Part shown: positions 22,321 through 34,089 of the stretch, piece after piece | Position numbering within the stretch: the first letter of the stretch is position 1 | Layout of the letters: every line of letters starts with the position of its first letter | NCBI RefSeq assembly: GCF_024166365.1 | Contig: NC_064819.1 | Span: 9,622,501-9,686,500, forward strand | DNA length: 64,000 nucleotides | Origin: Elephas maximus indicus | Lineage: Eukaryota > Chordata > Mammalia > Proboscidea > Elephantidae | Direction: 5' to 3' | Notes under the pieces: model-generated | The model's database searches: none | Told to the model about the DNA's origin: nothing | The model's input: the letters and a program-made list of their open reading frames with translations, nothing else | Made by a program: the position numbers and the translations under genes

Positions 22321-23997
22321 ATCTCCCACAGTAGTGGGTTTCATAATTTCACACTTACTTTATAACCCCTCTCCAAAAAAAATCTACAAACGGTAGCCTT
22401 TTCTCCCTTGGCTTTTTTTCTTCACCCCAGCCCGAGGATTAATAGTAATAGTAGCAACTAACATTTTCATAGTACTTTGCACCCTGCAAGGTGCTTTTCA
22501 CACACCTATCCTACCCCACCCTGTTTTCAATTCCATCCAGACCCCACCTTTTCCTCCAAGGCCCCTCCTCCCATGCAGCCTCAAAAATCTTTTCCTTTTG
22601 CAACACCCTCTGCCTTAGGGTCAGATGCTCTCAGTTTGGCATTGGTTCTGCCTTTTGTTCTGTTTTCTAATTAGCTTTGTGTAGACTAGCAGGTGGTAAG
22701 CTCTGCTGAAGGTAGGTCACTGTCATTGGCAGCTCACGCTGATTGAGTAGCCTGCTGTGGCTATCCCAGAGTGAGTCCTGTGGAAGACACACAGCAGTTG
22801 ATTGATGGTCCCTATATCCTCCTTCAGGAAATCAGTCTTAGAGCCCTTCTCGGGAGCTCAGGACCAGGGACATTGCTGAGGTGCAGGGTGATCAGCAATC
22901 AAGATTGTTTAAAGGTTCCCACAGGGCTTCCTAGCTGCTCCCTCTTGGAAACCAACCCAGGCTCAGCTATCCAGACTTTGCACAGGACTCCTCAGAAACA
23001 CTGCCTTTTCCCAGTGCCTCACCAGTCACTCCTTGGTATGAACCACATTCTTGGCTGGGCCCCAGAACCAACTGAGTTTCTGGGATCGAGTCTCAGGCAC
23101 TCTTTGTTCTAGTTCAAGCTTGGCTGATGCATACCAGGCCCTGGTACCACGCCCATGGCCTGATGTGGGCCCAGAATGCCTTTGGTGGGCTCCCTCCCCA
23201 CCACTCCCAGAGGGAGTAAGGCGAATGTCAACCCTCTTCCCCCCACCAAAAGAAAAACAGCATGTAACAGCTCTCACTATTACAGACATAGTTTGATATG
23301 TAAACTGGGACTCTGGCAAACCATAAATAAACCTATAGCCTTAGTGAAAGGCATTTGAGCTCATTTGTGTGATTACGTGTATTTCCTTCCCTGGCTCTTT
23401 TCGTGTTTTTGTTCATAACCCATCTGGTATAGGACTTTAATGCAACAAGCATTTAATGGGCCTCTAGTGTGCAAGACACTGTTGGGTTTACAAAGATGCT
23501 CTTGGGTTGCTTTCAGCCTAGTGGGGTCGTGAGATCGAAAAACCGAAAGAAGCGCAAGGAGGAATGAAACAAGGCCTCTGGCGGATGTGCAAACAGGAGG
23601 CGTTAACGTGTGAAGCAGCTGAGTGAAAGGAAACCATCAGACACAGTGGGATGTTTGTAGGCGGAAAATCAATAAAATGATAGAATAAACATCATCTGAC
23701 TGTGGAGAATGACAAAGATATGTGGAGACTGAGGTGGTTAGTTTTAGAGGCAGGAAACCATGTGGCTCTGCCTGACAGTTGGAATCGGTCACACCCACTG
23801 CAGTCTGAGGGAGAAGATGCAGGAACTCTGGGAAAGGTATAGAAAGTGACTTACAGGGCCCAAGCTCTGGGGGCGGGCCCCTGGCTGGGGCTGATAGAAG
23901 CCCTTCTTCTGTGGCAGGGGGGTGAACCTACCCTCAGGAGAAGCAGAGGAGCTGACAATAACACGAGTGGCAATTAATTGGGCTGGTTGTATGGCAC
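22321..23997. other. Intronic DNA, no exon seen
   Basis: Weak L2-like similarity near 22480-22680 and near 23440-23530 (aacaagcatttaatgggcct). Open frames up to 113 codons (22771-23112) have no recognisable domain or splice-site support. Confidence 0.4.
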
Positions 23998-24009
23998 AAA
24001 AGAAAAGGC

Positions 24010-24207
24010 CCCTGGGTGGAACAAACAGTATGTGCTCAATTACTAACCTAAAGTTGGTGATTTGAACCCCCTCAGTGGTACCATGGAAGAAAGGCCAGGT
24101 GATCTGTTTCCATAAAGATTATAGCCAGGACACCCTTTAGGGCAGTCCTACTCTGTAACACAGGGGGGCGCTATGAGTCGGAATGGACTCAGCGGCCACA
24201 GGTCGTT
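24010..24207 (+). repeat. Diverged AfroSINE, long variant
   Basis: Flanked by aaaagaaaaggc (23998-24009) and aaaagaaaaagc (24208-24219). Confidence 0.75.
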
Positions 24208-24309
24208 AAAAGAAAAAGCTTTTCAAAATGATGCAGACTGACCACCCTAATCATATTTCTTGATTAAACCCAGCTGTATGACATAAATGTCCAACCACGA
24301 CCTCTTCCC

Positions 24310-24480
24310 ACTGTCTGTGGAAAATCCTGTGTTGTCCCCATTTTATAAATGAAGATCAGTTTTAGAGGGGTTAAGTAAGTTGTCCAACGTCACCCAGCCA
24401 GAAAGTGGAAGAAGCAGGATTCGAATCACATCTGTCCAACACTAAATTCCTTTCACTGCTTTATCTTCTTTGGACCCAGA
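24310..24480 (-). repeat. MIR SINE
   Basis: Shows cccattttataaatgaagat, aggggttaagtaagttgtcc and gcaggattcgaatcacatct. Confidence 0.75.
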
Positions 24481-25316
24481 CGGCCATGGCCGTGCTGGCA
24501 GTAAATCAGGGTCTGATACGCAGTGCTCCGGTTTGCCATGCGTTGCCAAGGTGATAAGTTCAGTAGGATTTAGCTAGACTTTTTTTAATGAAACTTCTGG
24601 CAATGGGTCTCCCATCCCCAGTTTTTCAAAGTAAAACATTTAGGTTCCAAATGGCAGGATTCTAAACAGAGAGCGTGCCCTGTTACCATAAGTAACCCCT
24701 TCCACCACTTCTTTCCCATCTGTTTCCTGCATGCTGAGTATTACTGGGAAACAATGATGTCAGCTCTTCCATGTAAATCTACACCTCCCTGCTCGCCCCT
24801 CCCCTATAATGCATATTTTTGTTCCTCTTTCTGGCTTTTGTCTTAAGGTTCTGTTCTTTGAGGACTTTTGGCATCAATTGTTGGCTTTCTTTTTAATAAG
24901 ATTTTAGCTATTTAAGCTTCATCGTGGCCTTCAAAGCTCACATACTATTTTTGAGTTCGTATTTGGAAAATCCTTTGTCGTTTGGCTAATAGCTAGAACG
25001 TGGGCCTGGTGCTAATGGAGAGGAGCCATTTTGCTTTCTCAAAAAACAGAGCAAGATGTGATTCTTTGAGTCAGGCTTGGAGCTGAGGACACAAACCCAG
25101 CTTGAGGGTCTGCAGGGGCTACATTAAAGCTGCCTGGAACCTGGACACACAGTCTGTAGCTGAAGGTCAGGAAAATAGACCCATCGAGTAATCCCGCAAA
25201 GGTCCTCTTTTCCCCCATCCCAAGCTTAACTTCCAAATTCCTTATGGGTTCCACATTTCCCTTTCTTGATTGTCCCTGAAGACAATTTAGTTTCAGACTG
25301 GAAAAGAGGTCCCCTA
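24481..25316. other. No gene seen
   Basis: Intronic and unique-looking; no exon or repeat recognised. Confidence 0.45.
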
Positions 25317-25327
25317 GGGGAGTATGG

Positions 25328-25481
25328 AAACCCTGGTAGCATAGTGGTTAAGTGCTACGGCTGCTAACCAAGAGGTCGGCAGTTCGAATCCACCAGGCGC
25401 TCCTTGGAAACTCTATGGGGCAGTTCTCCTCTGTCCTATAGGGTCACTATGAGTCAGAATCGACTCGACGGCAGTGGGTAA
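25328..25481 (+). repeat. AfroSINE, near-consensus copy
   Basis: One of the least changed copies. Flanks ggggagtatgg and ggggaatatgg differ at one base. Confidence 0.9.
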
Positions 25482-25539
25482 GGGGAATATGGAGTTTTAA
25501 TTCTGGGTCTAAGAATTCCAGATCTCTCTTCTTAAGCCT

Positions 25540-25722
25540 AGCGCAGTGATTCTCAAACTTTAGCAAGCATTAAAAACTACTAACCATGTGTATTCCAAGG
25601 TTCCTTCCCTCAGAGTCTCTGCTTCTGTAGGTCTAGGGTAGGGCCCAAGAACCCACATTTTAAGATGTGCTCCAGTTGCTTCTGATACCCTTGGCCCACC
25701 AGTCTCACTTTGAGAAACATTG
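25540..25722 (+). mobile_element. MER5A-like hAT DNA transposon
   Basis: Runs from gattctcaaactttagcaag to ctttgagaaacattg, with ctgtaggtctagggtagggc in the middle. Confidence 0.65.
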
Positions 25723-26024
25723 AAAGGAGAAGCTAAGTGAAACCAAGTGATTTTTTCATTTTCCTCAGTATACTTTTTATATTGCTCACATTTTCAACAG
25801 TGAAGATGTATTTTTACCTTTTAAATTGGGAGAAAAAAATTCAAAATTATTATGAGAATGGGGTGTCCTGGTTCATTGAATTTTTTTATAAAGTCACTTT
25901 GTTTCAATCCTCTTTTGGGGGAAAAAAACTTTATAAAGTCCGTTAGTTTGTTTTCCTGCCTTAATTGACGCAGTACTGTGAAGTCAATTAACTTCCTTTG
26001 AAAGGCAGTAGGGCAGGGTGGTTG

Positions 26025-26222
26025 GTTATGTGAGTGGGTTCCAATCCCAGCTCTATCACATTCTAGCTGTGTGGCCATGGGCAGACTACCAGACCTCTGT
26101 GCTTCAGTTTTCTCCTCTGTAAAGTCGGAATTATGATAATAATCATACCTGTCTCGTAATGTCATTATGAGGATTAAATGAACTAGTGCACTGTTTAGAA
26201 TTTAGTAAGACTTCTGGAAATG
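26025..26222 (+). repeat. MIR SINE
   Basis: Well-preserved: tagctgtgtggccatgggca, cttcagttttctcctctgta and gaggattaaatgaac. Confidence 0.8.
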
Positions 26223-27206
26223 TTAATATGGTTTTTATTTCTTTGGTGATTGAAAATCTTATCCTGTTTCTGCCTTGTTACCCTGAATGTGGTTCCTGAG
26301 AAATGCTACAGATGTCCAAGTTGAGAATGAATGTGCCAAGGTCCCATATATCCCTGGGGGCTTTTTTATTTGAAATTTTACATACACTCAATTACTGGTT
26401 ATTTATTTTCTTCGGTTGAATGCATAAAAATGCTCATTTTAAGGTTCTCATCTGTTGGTAAATATTTCTGGGGTGGGACTCTCTCAAACGTTCTAAATTT
26501 TACATTTCTTTAGTCATCAGAAAAGCAAAACCTAAAAACAAAATCAAACAGAAAAGAAGCAAGAGTTATGGATACAGGCTATCATCATAGTATTAGCCAT
26601 CCAGCCTTCCAGTTCCCATCTGTATTTCTGGAAAGTTATAAATCTTGCAGATGAACATGTTTCCATCATTGATGGAAAAACGTAAGGCCAGGTTTTAACT
26701 GCCCCATATGACATTTCACATATGCCTATTTATTTGCTCCACAATTGCATTTTGAAAGTTGGCTGAGCGAGGCAAATCTGGCTTGAGAGTGAATCCAAGT
26801 GTGAATTAACTTGCAAAAACACTCAGTCTTGGGCTGTAGGAGCAGAAGTAGCGAGTATGGATGGAGGGGTCCATACTGCACTCTTCACAGACAGAGTCTC
26901 TCCACAGAGTCTGTGGAGAGTCGTTTTCTTTCCTGGATGCTCCATTTTCAGCTGGAAGCCGGTACACGCCAGTGCATTTAAGAAGGTGATCAGGATGGTG
27001 AAGGAGTGTAAAATGCTACACATGACAAGCAAAGTTGCTGAGAATGTTAATTGTACGCAAGTTAAGGCTACTTCAGTGATTGATATGACTGGCCAGCCTC
27101 TGGGCTCTTCCGTTTGTTGCCTCTTGCATTCGTTTTGTCTTGCCACCAGAGCAAATTACCATATATGCAGTGATTCAAAATGATGCAAAATGTCTTCTCT
27201 AACAGT
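26223..27206. other. Intronic DNA, no exon supported
   Basis: Open frames of 107-108 codons overlap on opposite strands at 26823-27183. Neither is recognised and no splice or promoter context supports them. Confidence 0.4.
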
Positions 27207-27218
27207 GCTATAGATAAT

Positions 27219-27390
27219 CCAAAACAAAAAAACCAAACCCACTGCCATCAAGTCGATTCTGACTCATAGCGACCCTACAGGGCAGGGTAGAACTGCCCAG
27301 AAGAGTTTCCAAGGAGCACCTGGTGGATTCGAACTGCCAACCTTTTGGTTAGCAGTGGTAGCACTTAACCACTACACCACAAAGGTTTCC
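27219..27390 (-). repeat. AfroSINE
   Basis: Flanked by gctatagataat (27207-27218) and gctatggataat (27391-27402). Confidence 0.9.
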
Positions 27391-27503
27391 GCTATGGATA
27401 ATAGAGGTTAGAAATCTAATGTAGGTGTCACTGAGCTGAGATCAAGGCGTCAGCAGGGGTATGTTTCTTTATGGTGCCTCTAGGGGAGAATCTATCTCCT
27501 TGC

Positions 27504-27548
27504 TGTCTTAGGCTGAGTTCTCTAGAGAAGCAAAACCAGTGAAGTGTG

Positions 27549-27588
<40 letters not shown>

Positions 27589-28126
27589 CATCTATCTCAA
27601 GGAAATGGCTCATGCTGCTGTAGAGACTGGCAAGTCCCAAGTCTGTGGGCCAGGCATCAGGCTAGAGGCTTCTGCTGACTCACGTAGCCACAGGGGCTAA
27701 TGAACCCAAGATCGGCAGGTCAAACTGCAGGCTGTGGGCTCACAGGTTGCAGAAACCGATGAATCCAACATTGGCAGGTAAGATGGCAGGCTTCTGGCTC
27801 ACAGGCTATGGAGGCCGTTGAATCCCAAAATTGGCAGGCAATATGGCAGGCCGCTGGCTCAAGTCCCAAAAACTAGAGGTCACATGATGACGAGCCAGAT
27901 CGAGGTTCCAGAGCGAGCCAAAGCCAGCTATCTTTGCCAGAACGTCCATATGTATTGGATGTAGGCCACACCCCTGAAGAAACTCCCCTTACAACTGATT
28001 GGCTGATCACATCATGGAGGTGATTATATTAAAGCACAAAATGGAGGATAACTATATCATTACATAACTGCCAAACTACTGAGAATCATGGCCCAGCCAA
28101 CTTGACACACAACCTTAACCAATACA
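27504..28126 (-). mobile_element. ERVL solo LTR (MLT2-like)
   Basis: Plus-strand ends TGTCTTAGG...AATACA with a perfect 5-bp duplication cttgc at 27499-27503 and 28127-28131. Read in its own sense it has the agttggctgggccatg start and the ttctctagagaactcagcct end typical of MLT2/ERVL LTRs, with a CA/TG dinucleotide run before the end (about 27556-27583). About three ~60-bp related units (ggctcacaggt...ttggcaggta...atggcag) lie at about 27668-27853. 623 bp. Confidence 0.8.
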
Positions 28127-28140
28127 CTTGCCTTTTCCAG

Positions 28141-28297
28141 CTTCTGTGGCACAGTGGTTAAGAGCTATGGAGAGGTACGTCTGCTAACCAAAAGGTTGGC
28201 AGTTGGAATCCACTTGGAAACTCTATGGAGCAGTTCTACTTTGTCCTATAGGGTCGCTATTAGTCAGAATCAACTTAACAGCAATGGGTTTGTTTTG
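28141..28297 (+). repeat. AfroSINE
   Basis: Has a ~10-bp extra segment after gagctatgg and lacks the ccaggcgctcc segment. Starts 15 bp after the ERVL LTR ends. Confidence 0.8.
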
Positions 28298-28305
28298 TAG
28301 AGGCT

Positions 28306-28458
28306 TTGGAACCCTGGTAGCACAGTGGTTAAGAGCTCAGCTGCCAACCAAAAAGTTGGCAGTTTGAATCCACCATCTGCTCCTTGGAAACCCTACTCTG
28401 TCCTATAGGGTCGCTATGAGTCAGAACAGACTTGACAGCAATGGGTTTGGTTTTGGGT
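28306..28458 (+). repeat. AfroSINE
   Basis: Second same-strand copy directly after the previous one. The ctatggggcagttct segment between gaaaccct and actctgtcc is missing. Confidence 0.85.
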
Positions 28459-28985
28459 ATCCACATTCTGTTGTCAAAGCTAGCCAGGTGCATCTCTCTG
28501 ACCGTTCTTCCATAGCCACAGCTCCCTCTGACCACAGCTGGGAAGGGTTCTCCACTTTCAAGCATCCATGTGATTAGATCAGGTCCACTCAAGTATTCCA
28601 GGATCTCACCCCCATCTCAAGGTCCTTAACTTAACAAAAAAAGAAAAAACCTTTTTTTTAATTTTTTTTTTACCCCCATCTCAAGGTCCTTAACCTAATT
28701 AAACCAAAACCAAACTAAACCCATTGACGTTGAGTTGATTCCGACTCATACCGACCAAACAGGACAGAGTAGAACTGCCCCATATGGTTTCCAGGGACCA
28801 CCTGGTAGATTCGAACTGCCAACCTTTTGGTTAGCAGCCGTAGCTCTTAACCACAACACCACCAGGGTTTCCTGACATATGCAAAATCCCTTTGTAGGGA
28901 AGAGAACATATTCCCAGGCTTTGGAGATTAGGCATAAACATTTGTGGAGGACATTATTCCACTTACCACACTGACCCACGCCCCT
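28459..28985 (-). mobile_element. MLT1-type MaLR LTR, interrupted
   Basis: Reverse MLT1 pattern (ccatgtgattagatcaggtc, agtattccaggatctcaccc, ggaggacattattccactta). Interrupted by a 41-bp A/T-rich insertion between 23-bp direct repeats (28608-28630, 28672-28694) and by an AfroSINE. Confidence 0.65.
28701..28872 (-). repeat. AfroSINE in MLT1
   Basis: Full-length reverse copy. The tail is the usual aaaccaaaaccaaac run. Confidence 0.85.
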
Positions 28986-29195
28986 TAAAGAGGTTTTCCT
29001 GCACAGGGTAGACTGTCAGTACCTAATGACCTATGAGCTCTTCCACAATTCCCAGACTTGGTGATTCTGTGATTTTAATCAAATTTAGTACAGTATTAGA
29101 AATGCTTCTTAAATTCTGTTTTGGGCTCCTTGAAACAAAATGGACATCTAAAAAATGTTTTCAAATGGTCATTTACATAGGCTCTGCATGCCTGA

Positions 29196-29390
29196 AGGAG
29201 CCCTGGTGGCACAGTGGTTAAATCAATTGACTGCTAACTGAAAGGTTGGCGGTTTGAAACCACCAGCAGCTCAGGGGGAGAAAGATGTAGCAGTCTGCTT
29301 CCATAGAGATTTACAGCCTTGGAAGCCCTATGGCTTCACTATGAGTCAGAATCCACTCAATAGCAGTGGGTTGGGTTGGTTTTGGTTTGT
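29196..29390 (+). repeat. AfroSINE, long variant
   Basis: Target duplication catgcctga at 29187-29195 and 29391-29399. Retains the agaaagatgtagcagtctgc middle. Confidence 0.85.
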
Positions 29391-29544
29391 CATGCCTGAG
29401 TCTGTGGAGAGCATGTGGTTCTACTGAACGTGTCCTATAGTTTGTAAGGCTGCGAGCTGTACAGTGCTGCTGGCTGCTGTGTGTCAGGATTATGTGTTCA
29501 GCCCTGCTGGTCACGAAGAGAGCCACAGAAATGCTGGAATCACA

Positions 29545-29770
29545 GCTTCCATTTGTTGAGAGCCACCTCATGGCAGGCATTGTACAAACATTAGCTCATG
29601 TGTCTCTGACACAGCCCTAGGAGGTAGGTATTATTACTGCTGCCATTTTTTAGATGAGAAAACAGAGCCTCAGAGAAGTGAAGTGACATGCCCCAAGGCC
29701 ACATCATAGCTGGTGCCTGGCAAAGCCAGAATTCAAACTGAGGCAGATCTCATTCCACTCTGCTATACGA
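29545..29770 (-). repeat. MIR SINE
   Basis: Nearly full reverse copy: ccatttgttgagagccacct, gatgagaaaacagagcctca and gccagaattcaaactgaggc. Confidence 0.8.
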
Positions 29771-30579
29771 TCTCTTCCAAACTTCCCCCCTAGTCAGGCA
29801 GACAAACCATCACCAGGGAGGCAGCTAGAGAACAATCTACCATAGCAGCGGGTAACTGAGTGCCCAGACGCACAGGGAGCCCCAGCTCAGTCCTCAGGGA
29901 TTGAAAGAACAACCCAGTTGACCTGGAAGAGCATCTAGGAGAGTAGCCAGAGATGACTCAGGGAGAACATTGTAGGGTCACCAGGAAGTGTGTAAGACCT
30001 CAAACCCCAGCAGACATTCTTAACAAAGGGACTCACCCAACATTGAGTTCTTCCCTTGGTGATAGAGTCTTAAAGAAGGATCAGTTAGAGAGCTCTTTGA
30101 GTTGCTAATGCCTTGTTGTGAATACCGACACGCCTGGGAGGATTAAAGGTCCTCCCATCAGTCATTGCCATGTCAATGTAATTAAGTCTAATCAGCTTCC
30201 TCTTCCTAACCCTAAACTGGAACTAACTGAAGAAATGAGCTTTTTAAAAGGAGAAAAGCTAGTTTTCAAGGATAGGTACTCAAGAGATGGGTGGGCAAGT
30301 GTGCTGGGATACAGCAAGGCAGAAAGTCATTGATATGTGAGTATGGAGCTGAGAGATTTACTGCCCTGAAGCTCCCAGTCACTTCTGTCATCCCTAATGC
30401 CAGGGCATCCTGAGCCTGTCCTTCATCCTCATTCCCAGTGTCTCTGCCCTAGTTTAGACCTTCATTACCTCTCACCTTCAACCAGTCTCATAGTTCCTAA
30501 ATTGTCTCTTCCCTTGAGGAGAAAGAAAATGAGCTCCTTGAAGACCGAGATCATTCTCTATTTATTGGCATAGTAGTTG
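29771..30579. other. No gene seen
   Basis: Intronic. A weak L2-like end lies at about 30360-30570 (gagctccttgaagaccgaga). No exon recognised. Confidence 0.4.
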
Positions 30580-30905
30580 TCTGGTTCCTTTTGGAGGTTC
30601 TATGGGAGAATCTGTTTCCTTGCCTTTTCCAGCTTCTAGAGGCTGCCCTCATTCCTTGGCTTGTGACCCCACCTCGCATCACCTTTTCTCCCTTTGCTTC
30701 CATTGCCTTCTTTGATCTCATGCTTCTCTTTTATAAGTACCCTTGTAATTACATCAGAGTCACCCAGATAATCCAGGATTATGTCCCCATCTCTAGATCC
30801 TTAACTTAATCACATTTGCAGAGTCCCCTTTGCCATATAAAATAACATTCACAGGTCCCAGGGATTAAGATGTGGACCTCTTTAGGGGGCCATCAGCGTA
30901 CTACA
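30580..30905 (-). mobile_element. MLT1-type MaLR LTR
   Basis: Strong reverse MLT1 pattern: tgccttttccagcttctaga, ttataagtacccttgtaatt, acattcacaggtcccaggga. Confidence 0.8.
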
Positions 30906-31407
30906 GTCTGTATTCCGCACAGCACATCGTTGGCTCAATAGATATTATTAATTTGAATGGAGTAGGGTGGTGACTATGAGAGTGGAAGAAGAGCTGGACA
31001 CCACTGGGTCATCTGGGACCCAGGGATGAACAGGCTTTCTCTGTCCATGAGGGAGCTCACAATCCCATGCAGGAGATGGACACATCCATACGTGATTCTC
31101 ACACAAGCCACAATAGGATGTCGGAGACATTAAGTGACTCGGAGGAGTTGGGTCTTCTAAGATGAGTGGAATCTGAGTAGCCTTTGCCTGCAGTGAAGGT
31201 ATTCCAGGCAGAGAGAACAGCAGAAACAAAGATGTAGAGGTGTTAATATGACAGGATCAACATTCTCAAAAGAAGAATAAAGAGAACGAAGGTAAAGTGT
31301 GAGCTACCTACCTACCTGAACTATGTTTATAGAAACAACGGCTAGTTGGGTGACCATTTTCCATCTTCCAGTGAAGAGGCAGGGTGAATGTGACAGTTTA
31401 AATTGCA
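30906..31407. other. No gene seen, possible old repeat
   Basis: The stretch 31030-31240 (agggagctcacaatcc...ttccaggcagagagaaca) resembles an old dispersed mammalian repeat that I cannot name with confidence. Confidence 0.35.
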
Positions 31408-31482
31408 GAGTGGTTAGTTCAGCCGGTTAGAGCATGGTGCTAGTAATGACAAGTTGCAGGTTCGATATCCCCATATGGGCCA
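31408..31482 (+). pseudogene. tRNA-Ile pseudogene
   Basis: Follows tRNA-Ile(AAT): ggttagttcagccggttaga (D arm/A box), catggtgctagtaatgac (anticodon arm), ggttcgatatcccc (T arm/B box) and a final gggcca. The anticodon position reads AGT, the anticodon stem has a mismatch, the acceptor stem no longer pairs well and the T arm carries two extra bases. These changes argue for a pseudogene and not a working gene. Confidence 0.65.
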
Positions 31483-31500
31483 GGAAAAGATGCTAATTGT

Positions 31501-31654
31501 GGAGCCCTGGTGGCATAATGGTTAAGAGTTACAGCTGCTAATCAAATGGTCAGCAGTTCGACTCCACCAGTTGCTTCTGGGTAACCCTATGGGGCAGTTC
31601 TACTCTTTCCCGTAGGGTTGCTATGAGTTTGGAATCGATTCGACAGTAATGGGT
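31501..31654 (+). repeat. AfroSINE
   Basis: Full-length forward copy, 18 bp after the tRNA pseudogene. Confidence 0.85.
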
Positions 31655-32432
31655 TAAAAGAAAAGGAGTCTCAAAAGGATTTCTAAAAGATTTAAAGCTA
31701 CTGAGTGTCTTCGGCTGTTGAGAAAAAACTGGACCGCAGTATAGGAATAAATTTTCTCCAGGTGGAGCGAAGATGAGGTACACTGCGCAGTGATAAACCA
31801 GAGTTTCAGAGTTTGTCACATCTATTTATAATTTTAGGAAGTTTCTTTTCACTCTGTTTAGTGCATGATAACCAAAGGGATGTTTGACATTTCAAATCCA
31901 ATTTTTATTTGAGGTGAAAAATTTTGTAACGTTCCTTCCCACCTGCCTCTAACTCATTCGTCTCTCTTTTTCTTCAGTTTTCTCTTCATCTTTGGCCTTC
32001 CTTCAGTTAGAGAAACACAGAACAGTTGCCAGATCCACTGTTCTTGCCAATTCTGCTCCAGGTTGCCACGTTGAGCTTGGCTGTTTATGCTCCCAATTCC
32101 TCCAGGATGGCTGTTCTCAGAGCAGTGCCCTTCCCCTTCCAGGTCCCCTCTCGTGGGAGGCCTCGGGGTCCCTTGGAGGTGGACCTCCCTGAACAGTACC
32201 CGCCTGGCCTCTGCCAGATTCCAGAGCTTCAAGAACTAAAAATACCTCAGCCTCCGCTTCTCCAGCTGGCAGGCACTCAAGCCATTTTTGTCCCAACTGA
32301 CTGAAAAGGAGAGGCCCAGAAGGGAGCCAGCCTGGGCCTGTTGGTCAGTCCTGCCTGAGGGGTTTTTCCCAGATTTTTCTTCCCTGCAGACAATGACCAT
32401 CTCCGTGACTTCCTCACCATGATAGCTACTCT
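31655..32432. other. No gene seen
   Basis: Overlapping frames of 66-92 codons at 31954-32304 on both strands; no recognisable domain or splice context. Confidence 0.4.
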
Positions 32433-32598
32433 AAAAAAAAAAAAAACTTGTTGCTGTCCAGTCAATTCCAACCCATAGCAACCCTACAGGACAGGCTAGA
32501 ACTACCCCATAGGGTTTCCAAGGGGCGCCTGCCAAATTTGAACTGCCGACCTTTTGGTTAGCAGCCGTAGCACTTCACTACTACACCACCAGAGTTCT
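32433..32598 (-). repeat. AfroSINE
   Basis: Reverse copy with a 14-A run at its tail side. Confidence 0.85.
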
Positions 32599-32861
32599 GG
32601 CAACACAAATAGGGTCTTTTCCATTCTTTGGCTCTTGAGTGAAATTTCAGGAGGCAGAAAAAAAGTGCAGGTGGTGATTTTAATGAGGAATAAACACCTG
32701 CCATAGGTGCAAGCCATCTCCCTCTCATGTAAAATTACAAAAGTAATTGTAAAAAAAAAAAAAATGCAAACTGTGCAGAGATTTGTAAAGTACCTTCCCA
32801 CATCCTTCCAACCCCAATCATCAGTTAACGGTTGGGACTGAATTCATCTAGACCAATTCTG

Positions 32862-33058
32862 CCTGATAGAACTTTCCACAGTGATGGAAATGTGCTGTAT
32901 CTGTGCTGTCCAATATGGCGGTCACTAGCCACATATGGCCATTGAGCATTTGAAATGTGACTAGTGCTACCGAGGAATTGAACTTTTAATTTTAATTAAT
33001 TTACATTTACCACTGGGTTTAACCATATGTGGCTGTGGCTACTGTATTGGACAACATA
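32862..33058 (+). mobile_element. MER-type hAT DNA transposon
   Basis: Near-palindromic ends: ctgtgctgtccaatatggcg with cactagccacatatggccat on the left, ccatatgtggctgtggctac with gtattggacaacataaag on the right. Non-coding. Family name left open. Confidence 0.65.
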
Positions 33059-33069
33059 AAGACTTTTCT

Positions 33070-33500
33070 CTGTGGATGTACCAAAAAAATACACACACTG
33101 AATGGTTTACTTGTTTTTTTCTACAGAAATAAGGTTGTATCATATATACGTTTTGAAATATGCTGTTTCCACATAACAGTAGATCTTGGAAAGCTATATA
33201 TTTTTGTACTTACAGCTAGCTCAATCTCACTTTTTAATTACCGCGTGGTATTCTGCTGAATAGATGATTTTTTAAGTTTCAATTTTATTTTTATTAGGTA
33301 TCACTTTACTATGGTTCAAACTTTAAAAGATTCTAAAGGGTATAGGAAAAAGCCTCCTTCCCGCCCCTGTCCTCAGCTTCCTTGTTCCTCAACCCTGAAG
33401 CAACCAGCGTTAATTTTCTTGGAAATCTTTCCACAGACATCCTGTGCACGCACGAGCAAATATCTGCACTTTTGCAAATCATAATTTTTAACCATTTTTT
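33070..33500 (-). mobile_element. Old L1 3'UTR fragment
   Basis: Reverse L1M-type 3'UTR pattern: ggttcaaactttaaaagatt, cctccttcccgcccctgtcc, gaagcaaccagcgtta. Confidence 0.55.
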
Positions 33501-34045
33501 ATGTACGAATTTTTCCCTTTTTATAAGTCCCTGAAAGACTTGTTATTGTCTAAATTCTAATCAGTTGGTTAAGTATTTATTGAATATGTTGTATGAGCCA
33601 TGCATCATTTTCACTGAAAACTTCTATTATCTATAACTTTTTGAATATTAATACCACTTCCCTTTGCTTATGATGAGGGTAGACTTTGCTAAGCCACATA
33701 CTTGCAGTGTTTTCCATTATTCCTGAGGGATGTTGGGTGGTCAACCCATATTGTGTTGGCTGGCGCCTAGGCCCGGGGTTAAGGAGGTGGCTGGGAGCAG
33801 GAAAAAACTAGAAGCTGTTTGGCCCGCACGCTGGCAGTCTGATGTTTGATACTTTGATCACAGCCCTCTGGCTGTCTGAACCAGTCTGCACAGAGTGCAG
33901 GGACCTAGGAGGCTCAGCAAAGGCAGGTGACATGGAGGTGTCAGCCTCCACTGGAAAAGTGTCCTGAAGTTGAGCATCTATACTTTAGCAGAGGCTGTAT
34001 TCAGATTAAGGTAGGATCTGAGAACATTTATATCCCTAGATCCTT

Positions 34046-34081
34046 AAAAAAAAAAAAAAAAATTTTTTTTTTTTTTTTTTT
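34046..34081. repeat. A17/T19 palindromic run
   Basis: Seventeen As followed directly by nineteen Ts, a perfect hairpin-forming tract. Confidence 0.9.
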
Positions 34082-34089
34082 ACCGTGGG

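Noticed and set aside
26823-27183. Overlapping 107/108-codon frames on opposite strands
   Set aside because: Overlap on both strands without homology is typical of chance frames.
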